A stretch of 64,000 nucleotides of DNA from Paenibacillus planticolens (GCF_013141725.1 NZ_WHNZ01000007.1:186001-250000), one strand, 5' to 3'. Numbered from the stretch's first letter, positions 42,646 to 51,591 are shown. Notes: generated by a model not told the origin, from the sequence alone. A program made the numbers and translations.

Positions 42646-44238
42646 CTAAACTGACCTCGCCCCCAACAATTCAAACCGTTTTGCTTTCTCTTTAATATAT
42701 TCCGCGGTTCTCAGCGCAAGCGACATCACCGTATTCGTTGGATTCCCAGCGCCAGACGTTACAAATATACTTGCATCACATATAAATAGGTTAGGAATGT
42801 CATGGGTTTGTCCATAAGAATTGACAACTGAAGAATTCGGGTCATTCCCCATACGGCAGCCCCCCATCATATGCGCGGTGTCAGGAACGACGTATTCGAC
42901 TTTCCCACCCGCCGCCTTGAGAATTGCACTCATGTTCCCGACAGCATGTTCGATCAGTTTCTGATCGTTATCACCATAACTGAACGTTACTTTTGCGCGT
43001 GGCAAACCGTACTCATCTTTTTCGTCCACCAGTGTGACTCGGTTAGATGGATTCGGAAGTACTTCGCCAACCAATGTAACTCTCCCGTAATAATTATAGT
43101 TCAATAACGTCTCCCTGAGACGCTCCCCCCATACGGGTCCACCTTCCGCTTGCGAAATGGCTTTGGAAAACTCGACCGGCCTCGAGCCATGAGAATGAAG
43201 TGTATATCCGCGAGTAAAATTGTTTTTAGGATCGGTACGGTAAAAATCTTGCGTTGTTGCTAAAACCGGTGTGCCTTTATACAGTCTGATCTCATCCTCA
43301 AATCTGGCATAGACGTCTTGGGAGCTGTGAACCATGATCGATTTCCCAACCCATCCGCTGCTATTGGCTAGCCCGTCCGGAAACTGTGCATTGGCAGAGT
43401 TAAGAAGCAATCGTGGCGTTTCTACAACAAAAGCAGACAGAATCACAATTTTAGCTTTTTGCTCATAAGTTCTTCCCTCATGTACAAAAGCGACTCCTTT
43501 CGCCATCCCATCTTTCCCCATTACTACCTGCGTCACCATGCAATCGGCCAACACTTCTGCTCCAGCTTTTATAGCTTTAGGAATATGAACGATGAGGGTG
43601 CTGAATTTAGCATCAGGCATACATCCTTGATTACAGAAGCCGCGATTGATACATGGAGGCCGGCCTTCAAACGGTGCAGAAAGAATCGCAAGAGGAGCTA
43701 CAGAAGAACGAATCCCAAGCTTCTCACATCCGCTCCTAAACATATAAGCATTCGGACTTAGAGGCTCCCTCTCGGGATAAGGATAGGGACCATGGTAATT
43801 CCCCCATGGAAAATGCTTAGGTCCAGATACGGCAATTTCCTTTTCGGTTCTGGCATAGTAAGGCTCTAGATCCTCATAGCTTATCGGCCAGTCATCGGCA
43901 ACGCCGTCCATGGTTCTAGCTTTAAAATCTGCATCATGAAATCGTAAAAAAACCGCCGTAAAGTGCACCGTCCCTCCGCCGATCCCCCAGCCGGAATTGT
44001 TGTGCCCCATTGTTAATGGGTTAGTTCCAGCCACAATTCGAGTATCCTGCCATCCTAAGCTTTGCATGGTAAGCTCGTCACTTGCTAAGTCTTTTTGCGT
44101 ATCACGAAAAGGACCCGCATCCAGGACGACAACGCTCATTCCGGCTTCGCTCAACTCTTTGGCGAGCACACCTCCGGCTGCCCCTGCCCCAACAATCACT
44201 ACATCTACTTCTTCATTCCTATAGTTTTGCGTTTGCAT
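42646..44238 (-). CDS. GMC family oxidoreductase
   Basis: A 530-residue flavoprotein with the FAD dinucleotide motif VVIVGAGAAGGVLAKELSEA at the N-terminus, GWGIGGGTVHFTAVFLRFH for FAD placement, the central VILSAFVVETPRLLLNSA, and a C-terminal GNPTNTVMSLALRTAEYI. It resembles the large subunit of membrane-bound gluconate/sorbitol dehydrogenases and choline-oxidase relatives. There is no Tat signal. It lies four bases downstream of a membrane protein gene, so the two are likely co-translated and may work together at the membrane. Confidence 0.92.
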   Translation of the reverse strand: MQTQNYRNEEVDVVIVGAGAAGGVLAKELSEAGMSVVVLDAGPFRDTQKDLASDELTMQSLGWQDTRIVAGTNPLTMGHNNSGWGIGGGTVHFTAVFLRFHDADFKARTMDGVADDWPISYEDLEPYYARTEKEIAVSGPKHFPWGNYHGPYPYPEREPLSPNAYMFRSGCEKLGIRSSVAPLAILSAPFEGRPPCINRGFCNQGCMPDAKFSTLIVHIPKAIKAGAEVLADCMVTQVVMGKDGMAKGVAFVHEGRTYEQKAKIVILSAFVVETPRLLLNSANAQFPDGLANSSGWVGKSIMVHSSQDVYARFEDEIRLYKGTPVLATTQDFYRTDPKNNFTRGYTLHSHGSRPVEFSKAISQAEGGPVWGERLRETLLNYNYYGRVTLVGEVLPNPSNRVTLVDEKDEYGLPRAKVTFSYGDNDQKLIEHAVGNMSAILKAAGGKVEYVVPDTAHMMGGCRMGNDPNSSVVNSYGQTHDIPNLFICDASIFVTSGAGNPTNTVMSLALRTAEYIKEKAKRFELLGARSV

Positions 44239-44242
44239 GGAA

Positions 44243-44641
44243 TCAGCTCACCTCCCAATACATGGCAATCAACCCGAGAACACTCATAGCGGAGAATAAT
44301 AACGGAAGCATAATTGGCGGGCCTTTGAGAAAATTGCTTAATGACCAACCATCAACTCGAATACCCACTCCCCGAAAATGGAAAAAGAAGCCCACCAGGC
44401 CAAATAAAACGCCCAACCACATTAGAACCGAAAACAAACTATGCAGCCAACCAACATTACACCAGGTCAAAATCATGCCCGCTATAAAAAAAATAGGCGC
44501 TGAAATGACGGGTACCCACATCGATTTATTGTGAAAGTTTTGCCGGTAATGAAACATTGTCACTTGGATACCGAGAGCTAAAAATGCCAAACTGACGAAG
44601 AGAATAAGAATTCGATCAATAGACCATGCGTGCCAAATCAT
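44243..44641 (-). CDS. Four-TM membrane protein paired with GMC oxidoreductase
   Basis: A 132-residue integral membrane protein with four hydrophobic segments (ILILFVSLAFLALGIQVTMF; MWVPVISAPIFFIAGMILTW; LFSVLMWLGVLFGLVGFFFH; PIMLPLLFSAMSVLGLIAMY). Histidines and tryptophans are frequent at helix ends, but no heme-binding pattern is certain. ATG 44639-44641 follows AGAGG. The tight link to the GMC gene suggests an anchoring or electron-transfer role, which is inference. Confidence 0.65.
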   Translation of the reverse strand: MIWHAWSIDRILILFVSLAFLALGIQVTMFHYRQNFHNKSMWVPVISAPIFFIAGMILTWCNVGWLHSLFSVLMWLGVLFGLVGFFFHFRGVGIRVDGWSLSNFLKGPPIMLPLLFSAMSVLGLIAMYWEVS

Positions 44642-44820
44642 GCTGCTACCTCTTTTCATGAATACTCTATTCGTTTCTAATCATTTCCTGCATCACAAGA
44701 AATTATTACATATATTAGCAATGGCTTCATAATTGATCCCCGTAATAGACATAATACTTTTAACGAGGCTTAGTATGATAAATAAGAATTTGGTAACGAA
44801 ATTTTGGGAGGTATAACTCC

Positions 44821-45939
44821 TTGCTGATTCGAAAAATTGAAACATTTCCACTCCTTTACCTTCTTCCCAAGCGATATGGGGACGCTAACGGTATGAAAGC
44901 ATACCGAACTTGTTATCTGATTCGAATAACGACAGATGCAGGCGTCGAAGGTTGGGGAGAATGCGTTGATTGGCTGCCGACCTTGCATAAAGGTTTTCAA
45001 GAACGAATCATTCCCTTTTTGATTGGGAAGTCAGTAGCTGACAGAATTACTTTGGTTCGGACATTGAAAAAATGGCATTCCCGTTCGTCTGCGGCTGTAA
45101 GTATGGCATTAACAGAAATTATGGCCAAAACATGCTATGTATCCGTGTGTGACCTTTGGGGAGGCAAGTTTCGAGAGAAAGTGCCGGTATATGCTTCGTT
45201 TCAGTCTTATTCAGAAGAGACAAATTGGCAAAAACATTCTCTGAAAGCTATTGAGCATGCAATCCATCAAGGTTTTGACAAGATTAAGGTAAAAATAGGC
45301 GGAAAATCTATCCCCGAAGACAAACAGCATATCGAGTCGGTGCAGACATTGTTACAAGGAAAGATCGGTTTAGCATTGGACGCTAATCAAAGCTATGACG
45401 CAACTGCTGCTTTACGTTGGCAGCCTCTGCTCGATGCTTTGCCTAATCTTCTATGGTTGGAAGAGCCGCTGCAGATCAGCCGCATTGCTGACTATGTATG
45501 GCTAAGAAATCGTTTGTCCGCTCCTCTTGCCGGCGGCGAGAATATCGAAAAAGCAGCAGATTTTATCCCTCATCTTCTCCAACAAGCTCTGGATTATATC
45601 ACTCCAGATCCTCTGCATGTGTCCGGCATTGACGGTTACCGGGAAACATTAAGTCTCGCTAGAAGTTTTGGCGTTCGTGTAACACCACATGCCTATGATG
45701 GCGCGTTATCACGCCTATATGCTATTTTCGCTCAATCTTGTTTGGAGCCTTGGGGCAAGATGGAAAATGACGCAATCGAGCCTTTAGAATGGGATGTTAT
45801 GGATAATCCTTTTGCAAATTTAATTCCAATTCAGCCTTCGAATAGTGAAATCACTATACCCTGCGGCAGTGGCATTGGGGTCGATATTGACATTGAGATG
45901 CTTGCTTTCTATCGATGGGACGGGAATAGTTATGGATGA
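44821..45939 (+). CDS. Enolase-superfamily enzyme (mandelate racemase/MLE type)
   Basis: A 372-residue enzyme with the capping domain (about 1-115) and TIM barrel. The catalytic pattern of the MR/MLE group is present: KVK at 156-158 on the second strand, metal ligands D187, E214 (LEEP) and E240 (GGEN), and H290 (TPHAYDG). H290 points to the MR subgroup, so an acid-sugar dehydratase or racemase is likely. The start is TTG 44821, nine bases after GGAGG. It diverges from the GMC operon, so both may act on related sugars. Confidence 0.88.
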   Translation: MLIRKIETFPLLYLLPKRYGDANGMKAYRTCYLIRITTDAGVEGWGECVDWLPTLHKGFQERIIPFLIGKSVADRITLVRTLKKWHSRSSAAVSMALTEIMAKTCYVSVCDLWGGKFREKVPVYASFQSYSEETNWQKHSLKAIEHAIHQGFDKIKVKIGGKSIPEDKQHIESVQTLLQGKIGLALDANQSYDATAALRWQPLLDALPNLLWLEEPLQISRIADYVWLRNRLSAPLAGGENIEKAADFIPHLLQQALDYITPDPLHVSGIDGYRETLSLARSFGVRVTPHAYDGALSRLYAIFAQSCLEPWGKMENDAIEPLEWDVMDNPFANLIPIQPSNSEITIPCGSGIGVDIDIEMLAFYRWDGNSYG

Positions 45940-46023
45940 ATTCAAAACGAGCTCTTCTACCCTATCCCAAATCAGCAGCTCCATCATCAATGCGGCGTAT
46001 CTTACCACATATGTGCCTGCACG

Positions 46024-46092
46024 CCTAATCTCAAAACAAACAAGCAAGACGCCGAAGCGCTTGCTTGTTTGTTTGTTTGTTTTGAGATTAGG
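46024..46092. terminator. Long hairpin with TTTG repeats
   Basis: A 25-base left arm (46024-46048) is complementary to the right arm (46060-46092), apart from an extra eight bases (two TTTG units) that bulge out of the right arm. The loop is 11 bases. It follows the enolase-superfamily gene and precedes the DUF2935 gene, so termination is likely, but the stem is much longer than usual. Confidence 0.6.
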
Positions 46093-46211
46093 ATCAAACA
46101 TCACCCGGAATGGGAGCAACATCTATTAGGGTATATAACTATTCCTACATAATATATTGAAATGAGGACTATTCATAAAAACTAATAATCACCTAGTAGG
46201 AGGCTGCACCT

Positions 46212-47018
46212 TTGAATACATATTTATCGTCTGCTTTGTTTGAACATCGGTTTTGGTTACAAGTAGCAGGTGACCATGCCAGATTTATCAAGAATGCATT
46301 AACTGTAAATGAGGTTCAGGAGATTGAAATGTCGATTAGGTTTATTCATGTTTTTGATGAGCTATTAAATCGCGTTCACGTTGCAAACGAATTTGAAGGA
46401 ATGCACAAATTAAATCATGATGCTTATCGATATGCACAGGAACTTCGTACTTTTAAGTTACATTTACTTCGCAGAGCATTGACTGGAAAGATCGGCTTGA
46501 GCCTTTCTCAAGCATTTTTGAACCATATGATCAATGAGATCGAGGAATATCTGCGTGTTCTGGAATCCCTTTTAGCAGGGCAACCCGCCCCCATATACAA
46601 CGATATACACCATCATTTATTATGGCTTTTTGATGCTTCAGGACATGCCGCAACTATCTTGGGTACATTGGACTTTTCTGAAAAACAGTTGATCGAGAAA
46701 AGTCAGGTATTTGAACTTCATTTTCGCGATTTCTATTTGAAGGCCGTTGAATTGGCAGGCTACTTGCGAACGAATTTAAACCAATTTCCGGCTTTGGCAC
46801 GGTTCAATAAGGATGTAGAGGTTGAAATGATTTTGTTTCGACAATTCCTAAAAGAACTTGAAGAGTTAGGAATAGGACGTGAGGCTTTGGGTGTTTTACA
46901 GCCATTGATGGCAGATCATATGGCCCGTGAAGAGTGCTATTATCTAATCAAACTTGCACAATTAGGCGTTATTAGTCCAATAAGCTGCGATCCAGCTAGT
47001 CCACGTATTAGCGAATAA
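46212..47018 (+). CDS. DUF2935 domain protein
   Basis: A 268-residue all-helical protein of the DUF2935 family (PF11155). Two repeated halves are visible, each with the LFEHRFWLQVAGDHARFIKN-like opening and a C-terminal ADHMAREECYYLIKLAQ. The conserved H/E residues on helices recall ferritin-like or hemerythrin-like metal sites, but this is unproven. The start is TTG 46212 with AGGAGG upstream. A second family member, now broken, follows directly, so this looks like a tandem duplication. Confidence 0.85.
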   Translation: MNTYLSSALFEHRFWLQVAGDHARFIKNALTVNEVQEIEMSIRFIHVFDELLNRVHVANEFEGMHKLNHDAYRYAQELRTFKLHLLRRALTGKIGLSLSQAFLNHMINEIEEYLRVLESLLAGQPAPIYNDIHHHLLWLFDASGHAATILGTLDFSEKQLIEKSQVFELHFRDFYLKAVELAGYLRTNLNQFPALARFNKDVEVEMILFRQFLKELEELGIGREALGVLQPLMADHMAREECYYLIKLAQLGVISPISCDPASPRISE

Positions 47019-47125
47019 TCATCCAAACTGCAAAACAATGTAGACCTTAATAAAGATTGAAATATGTTGCTCTTCTCCTCATTATACATGTGGTATAAAA
47101 GCTATATGTGAGGAGTGTGTCTGAA

Positions 47126-47798
47126 TTGTCAAATGAGTTTGTTGTGCGTTCATTGGATGAGATCCGATTCTGGTCACGCATTATGAAAGAACATTCCTTA
47201 TTTCTAAAATTAGGATTTCGTTGCGAAGATACGCTACTAATCCAAGAAGCAAATCATTTTTATAGTATTTTTGAGCAGATTGAAGACACATCCCACTCAT
47301 TTACCGAAGCAACGGATCCTGAACAAATCAGACGCTTTAACATAGAAGTACATTCAGCAGCTTCTCACATTTGGGCTTTTAAAAGGAAGGTTCTTGGACT
47401 AATCATCCAATGTAAACTTCCTGGTGCAAATAACTTTCCTTTGTTAGTTGATCATACGAGTAGAGAGGCAAAAACGCCAACTCGTTGAGCAAGCACGAAA
47501 TTTTAGTCGCGATTTTGACCAGCTCTTATTTCAAGCCATTGATTTAAGTGGAATGCGACCTCAATCACAAACTACACCGCTGCTAGAACAATTCCTTGAC
47601 CAAAATCGGGTTTCAGTCGCTTCACTCCGTGATTTTAAAAAGACAGCAAGAGATTTAATTGATGCATGTCGTATCAAGAGTATTATTCATCCATTGCTTA
47701 CCGACCACGTCTTTCGTGAAGCAGAAAGATTTTTGTTCATTATTGATATGTTTGAGGCCTGTTTAACAGGAAAATATGTACAGCAAAATCCAATATAA
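47126..47798 (+). pseudogene. Second DUF2935 gene, deleted and frameshifted
   Basis: The first frame (FVVRSLDEIRFWSRIMKEHS to FPLLVDHTSREA) is the N-terminal half of a DUF2935 protein. A second frame, entered at about 47468, reads RQKRQLVEQARNFSRDFDQL and ends at 47798 with LTDHVFREAERFLFIIDMFE. Compared with the intact neighbour, roughly 45 residues between the two parts are missing, including the second FWLRIMADHA-like helix, and the frame is shifted. The start is probably TTG 47126 after AGGAG. The real function is likely lost. Confidence 0.75.
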
Positions 47799-47811
47799 GA
47801 GTAAAAAACAA

Positions 47812-47857
47812 AAGAGAACTTTACCTAATGCCCGAATAGACATAGGAAAGTTCTCTT
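47812..47857. terminator. Hairpin terminator between convergent genes
   Basis: AAGAGAACTTT pairs with AAAGTTCTCTT, extended inward by ACCTA/TAGG, between the DUF2935 remnant and the SdpI-like gene. The flanks hold a TAAAAAACAA tract (T-rich on the minus strand), so it works for the minus-strand transcript. Confidence 0.7.
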
Positions 47858-47885
47858 AATTGCATTTTCCCCATGCAACACATCA

Positions 47886-48530
47886 TCATTTAACTTTACT
47901 GCGGGTGTATAACAGATAGGAATAAATCACAGGAATAATAGATGCAGTTAAAATCACTATGAGAAATACGATTACTGCTGCTGAACCGCTTAAGAACGAA
48001 GAAATCACGGCAATGATCCCACCGATCATCATAAGAGGGCCTGCTAGTCTGTGGGTTTTTCTCCATATTTCTTCATTCGCCAGCGTCCACGGGGTTCGTA
48101 CGCCAAACATATAATTATGCTTAACTTGGGTCATGTAATTGCCCATAATCGCGAAAAACAGACCCACAACGAACAAGATCACCTTCGTCATGTCGACATG
48201 ATATCCAAGGTTGTAAGCAATGATCATCCAACCAATTACAGTTAACAGAATAGCGATACCGGCTCGAGATGCTTCAAATGCTTTTGAAAATTGTTCGTAA
48301 TTTGCTCTCTTGGGGTCGACGAAACGTAAAACACGGAGTATAACCGGAATAAGACCAAGCAAAATAAGCATGACGATCAACATTCCTCTGCTCATGGTAC
48401 CGTTCACTTCGTTATTCACACTAAAGTGTGTAGCCATCGTTTCAGGAAGCTGGTTGTATAGAAGTAATGCCCCGACAGCCGGCGAAACGCTAATCAATAT
48501 AAGAAAAATTTCTCTTATTACTTTCATCAT
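47886..48530 (-). CDS. sdpI: SdpI-family membrane protein
   Basis: A 214-residue six-TM protein with an N-terminal DUF1648 (SPAVGALLLYNQLPETMATH) and a C-terminal SdpI domain with the hallmark NYMFGVRTPWTLANEEIWRK. In Bacillus subtilis SdpI gives immunity to the SdpC toxin and sequesters the SdpR repressor at the membrane. Here no sdpC-like toxin gene is nearby. It overlaps the ArsR gene by four bases, as in the sdpRI operon. The symbol is given by similarity of arrangement. Confidence 0.88.
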   Translation of the reverse strand: MMKVIREIFLILISVSPAVGALLLYNQLPETMATHFSVNNEVNGTMSRGMLIVMLILLGLIPVILRVLRFVDPKRANYEQFSKAFEASRAGIAILLTVIGWMIIAYNLGYHVDMTKVILFVVGLFFAIMGNYMTQVKHNYMFGVRTPWTLANEEIWRKTHRLAGPLMMIGGIIAVISSFLSGSAAVIVFLIVILTASIIPVIYSYLLYTRSKVK

Positions 48531-48799
48531 TTTTCACCCTCACTTTTGTTAATAATATTGAACATCCATCCGATAACATCTTCTACAACTGTCGTATGCA
48601 GCGTATAAATGATGTTCTGCCCTTGCCGTTCGTCTAAGACTAGTCCTGCCTGCTTGAGCAAGTTCAAGTGATGAGAAATGCTTGGCTTGCTAATCTGGAA
48701 ATGCTCCGATATTTCTCCGGGACTCATACTTTTGTCCCGTAACAACTGCAAAATTTGCCGACGAGTCGGATCCGATAATGCTTTAAAAGCCTCATTCAC
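48527..48799 (-). CDS. sdpR: ArsR-type autorepressor, SdpR-like
   Basis: A 90-residue winged-helix repressor (ALSDPTRRQILQLLRDKSMS, then HFQISKPSISHHLNLLKQAG, and a wing with VLDERQGQNIIYTLH). The absence of the metal-binding ELCVCDL motif and the pairing with sdpI match SdpR, which represses its own operon. The stop overlaps the sdpI start (ATGA). An AT-rich inverted repeat lies directly upstream. Confidence 0.88.
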   Translation of the reverse strand: MNEAFKALSDPTRRQILQLLRDKSMSPGEISEHFQISKPSISHHLNLLKQAGLVLDERQGQNIIYTLHTTVVEDVIGWMFNIINKSEGEK

Positions 48800-48825
48800 A
48801 ACATATCACCGCCATATATTTTGAA

Positions 48826-48853
48826 ATTTAGATAAATTTCTAAATATCTAAAT
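48826..48853. promoter_or_regulatory. AT-rich inverted repeat, putative SdpR operator
   Basis: ATTTAGAT (48826-48833) and ATCTAAAT (48846-48853) flank a 12-base AT-rich centre, 27 bases upstream of the sdpR start codon. The position suits autorepression. Confidence 0.45.
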
Positions 48854-48914
48854 ATATAGTACACATATATGGATTGGACGTCAATAAGCATATGTCAGAA
48901 AAGCAGCAACAAAT

Positions 48915-48950
48915 GAAAGACCCTCTGCCAATACATGGCGAGGGTCTTTC
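48915..48950 (-). terminator. Intrinsic terminator of TetR gene
   Basis: GAAAGACCCTC pairs perfectly with GAGGGTCTTTC around a 14-base loop, just after the TetR stop on the minus strand. The A-rich left flank gives only a short T-run. Confidence 0.65.
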
Positions 48951-48955
48951 TGTTA

Positions 48956-49564
48956 TTATTCGCGTACAACGAATGTTAAAATCAACTGCTCCAAAATCTG
49001 CTCCGGCGAATAGCCGCGCACATCTCTTTGATATAAATAGGAGTCACTGCTTAAAGCCGTCAACAGCATATCGGCCCGGAAGACACTACTCACAGAGTTC
49101 TGCTCGGATGCACGCATCTCATCGAATAGCTCGACAATCGGTTGATGCAATTCATGATAGAGAGGTCCGCGCTTTAGAGACCTGACCGGGTTGGTTGAAG
49201 CAAAATCCTCCACCCCTTTAAGGAATTGCGCTTTCCGCTCCCTGAATCGAATAAACAATTCGAGAAGGCCCTTCAATCGATGTGCCGGCGGCTCCGCGCG
49301 GTTCATTTGCAAGTAATTTTCAATATCCTCGAAAAGGTTGACTACGTTGTCTTTCATTAAATCCAGACATAGTTCCCCTTTGTTGCTATAACGACGATAG
49401 AGCGTCCCCGGACCGATCTGAGCTTCCGTCGCAATTTGATTCATACTTACATGTTCAACACCATTCTGCTCAAATAATCGAAGTGCCGCATCCAATATTC
49501 GTTGGCGATTCTCGGCGGCATCACGTCGTTCAGAGCGCGGTTGGGTTCCCTCAGCTTCATTCAC
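48956..49564 (-). CDS. TetR/AcrR-family regulator
   Basis: A 202-residue repressor with the TetR helix-turn-helix (RQRILDAALRLFEQNGVEHV, then QIATEAQIGPGTLYRRYSNK) and a ligand-binding helical C-terminus. It is divergent from the isochorismatase-like and MFS genes. The intergenic region has a perfect 9-bp inverted repeat over the promoter of those genes and a second near-copy. So it most likely represses that pair. Start ATG 49564 is preceded only by AGTGAATG, a weak site. Confidence 0.92.
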   Translation of the reverse strand: MNEAEGTQPRSERRDAAENRQRILDAALRLFEQNGVEHVSMNQIATEAQIGPGTLYRRYSNKGELCLDLMKDNVVNLFEDIENYLQMNRAEPPAHRLKGLLELFIRFRERKAQFLKGVEDFASTNPVRSLKRGPLYHELHQPIVELFDEMRASEQNSVSSVFRADMLLTALSSDSYLYQRDVRGYSPEQILEQLILTFVVRE

Positions 49565-49600
49565 TGTATCATCACTTCCTAGTTTGAATTACGACCTGGC

Positions 49601-49650
49601 TTGACAAACGGAGAGGTCTCCGTTTAATATCAAGTGGAGAGTTCTCCGCT
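49601..49650 (+). promoter_or_regulatory. Promoter with two TetR-type operators
   Basis: TTGACA (49601-49606) and TAATAT (49625-49630), 18 bases apart, form a plausible promoter. Between and overlapping them, AAACGGAGA and TCTCCGTTT (49606-49625) are perfect arms around GG. A second operator, AGTGGAGA and TCTCCGCT (49633-49650), follows, with one arm mismatch. Binding would block transcription of the isochorismatase gene at both sites. Confidence 0.65.
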
Positions 49651-49705
49651 TAATAGTAACATATCAAGAAGGAGATTACTAACCATATTAAGGAGTGTAT
49701 CCCCT

Positions 49706-50275
49706 ATGCAAAACCAACACGCTACTACCGCACTATTGCTCATGGATATGCAGAACGGCATTGTTTCCCGTTTCTCAGATAACGAGGAGGCGCTTATTCC
49801 TTTTCAAAAAGCTATGCAAGCCGCACGTCAACATAACATCCAGGTAATTTATGTACGGGTCGCCTTCCGCGAAGGGTATCCGGAGGTCAGTCCTCGCAAC
49901 AAATCTTTTGCGCGAATTGCGGAGTTTGGCGGCATGACCATAGATGACACAGCTACACAAATTCATGAATCCGTACAGCCTCAGCCAGGCGAGCCGATTG
50001 TGACGAAACGCCGCGTGAGCGCATTCGCCGGCAGCGACCTTGAAGTTATCCTCCGGGCCCGCCAAATTGACACGTTGATCCTCAGCGGCATTGCTACAAG
50101 CGGGGTTGTTCTATCCACATTGCGAGAAGCGGCGGATAAAGATTTTGCCATTAGTGTGCTTTCAGATGCTTGTCTGGATGCTGATCCGGAGGTTCACCGT
50201 GCCCTTACGGAGAAAGTGTTCCCACGTCAAGCCGATGTTCTAACCGTTAATGCGTGGATTGATACTTTAATATAG
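49706..50275 (+). CDS. Isochorismatase-like cysteine-hydrolase-family protein
   Basis: A 189-residue protein with the isochorismatase fold. D14 (LLLMDMQNG) and K101 (VTKRRVSAF) match the catalytic aspartate and lysine. The position that normally holds the nucleophilic cysteine (T-x-x-C-V) reads T-S-G-V-V, so valine replaces it. That rules out an amidase-type nucleophile and leaves a true isochorismatase-like or unknown reaction. I chose ATG 49706 because AAGGAG lies ten bases upstream. It lies 16 bases before the MFS gene, so the two form an operon under TetR. Confidence 0.85.
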   Translation: MQNQHATTALLLMDMQNGIVSRFSDNEEALIPFQKAMQAARQHNIQVIYVRVAFREGYPEVSPRNKSFARIAEFGGMTIDDTATQIHESVQPQPGEPIVTKRRVSAFAGSDLEVILRARQIDTLILSGIATSGVVLSTLREAADKDFAISVLSDACLDADPEVHRALTEKVFPRQADVLTVNAWIDTLI

Positions 50276-50291
50276 ACAGAAGGCCATCGCC

Positions 50292-51500
50292 ATGCCCATT
50301 TGGAAAAGAAACTTATACGTTTGCTGGTTCGGTTTATTCGTCTCAAGTATAGGCATGAGCCAAATTGCGCCTGTCCTACCGCTTTACATCCAACATCTAG
50401 GCATTCATAGTTCCGCTTCAATTGCTCAATTCTCAGGTCTTGCGTTTGGGATTACGTATATCATTTCCGCAATTTTCTCCCCGGTCTGGGGGAAAGCGGC
50501 AGATAAATACGGACGAAAGCCCATGCTGTTACGGGCAAGTCTGGGTATGGCCATTGTTATTTTTAGTATGGGTTTTGCATCGAACGTGTATGTACTGTTG
50601 GGGCTACGCTTATTACAAGGCATTATCACCGGTTACGGGACCGCCTGCACCGCGCTGATTGCGACTCAGACAGATAAACAACACGCTGGCTGGGCGTTAG
50701 GCACGCTCTCTACGGCAAGCATTTCGGGCTCTTTGCTGGGACCTACGATTGGCGGTTTCATCGGTGAGAATGTTGGATTGCCGGATGTTTTTTATATCAC
50801 AGGCGCCCTGTTGTTGGTTTCGTTTCTGACAACTGCGTTGTTCGTGAAGGAATCCTTTACCCGGCAAGATAAAAAGATACTCAGTTTCAAAGAGATCTGG
50901 CCTACCATCCCTGAGAAAAGCTTAACGATTGTGATGCTTGTGACCTTTTTTGTATTATCCCTGGCCTTATATTCCATAGAACCGATTATGACGGTATATG
51001 TGTCGCAAATTTCACAGAATTCCAATCATATTGCCTTGATCGCCGGCATCACGTTCTCCGTATCAGGTCTTGCCAATATTATTGCTGCTCCCAGGTTAGG
51101 AAAGCTGTCCGATAAAATCGGTGCGCAGAAGGTTATCTTAGCCGCACTTGTCGTGGCTGGCGTTATTTTCATTCCTCAGGCCTTTGTCACCCACCCTTGG
51201 CAGCTCATCGGGCTTCGCTTTCTATTTGGCTTAGCAGCGGCAGGTTTGATGCCTTCTGTCAATGTTTTGATCAAGAAAGTGACACCTGATGCGCTTACAG
51301 GCAGAGTTTTTGGTTTTGCCATGTCTGCCGGGTATTTAGGCGTGTTCGGGGGTGCTGTGTTAGGCGGGCAAGTCGCCGCGCATTTAGGCACGCGGTATGT
51401 TTTTTTTAGTACTAGTGCCCTGTTGCTTCTGAATGCCGTTTGGGTTTACTTTACCGTGTATAAAAAGCTGAGCCGGTCTGCGGGTAAGCTCCCGAGCTAG
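50292..51500 (+). CDS. MFS drug-type transporter
   Basis: A 402-residue 12-TM major facilitator of the DHA1 drug group, with the loop GKAADKYGRKPMLLRASLGM between helices 2 and 3 and LRLLQGIITGYGTACTALIA in helix 4-5 region. It probably exports a toxic compound that also releases the TetR repressor. It is co-transcribed with the isochorismatase-like gene. No resistance phenotype can be named. Confidence 0.9.
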   Translation: MPIWKRNLYVCWFGLFVSSIGMSQIAPVLPLYIQHLGIHSSASIAQFSGLAFGITYIISAIFSPVWGKAADKYGRKPMLLRASLGMAIVIFSMGFASNVYVLLGLRLLQGIITGYGTACTALIATQTDKQHAGWALGTLSTASISGSLLGPTIGGFIGENVGLPDVFYITGALLLVSFLTTALFVKESFTRQDKKILSFKEIWPTIPEKSLTIVMLVTFFVLSLALYSIEPIMTVYVSQISQNSNHIALIAGITFSVSGLANIIAAPRLGKLSDKIGAQKVILAALVVAGVIFIPQAFVTHPWQLIGLRFLFGLAAAGLMPSVNVLIKKVTPDALTGRVFGFAMSAGYLGVFGGAVLGGQVAAHLGTRYVFFSTSALLLLNAVWVYFTVYKKLSRSAGKLPS

Positions 51501-51591
51501 TCGCTCCTTATTTTTAAAACGAACCGTTGCCATTTGCGCTATTCCGACACTCAATTTGGGGCATACGTCCAATCAAACCCGATGTAACGAA

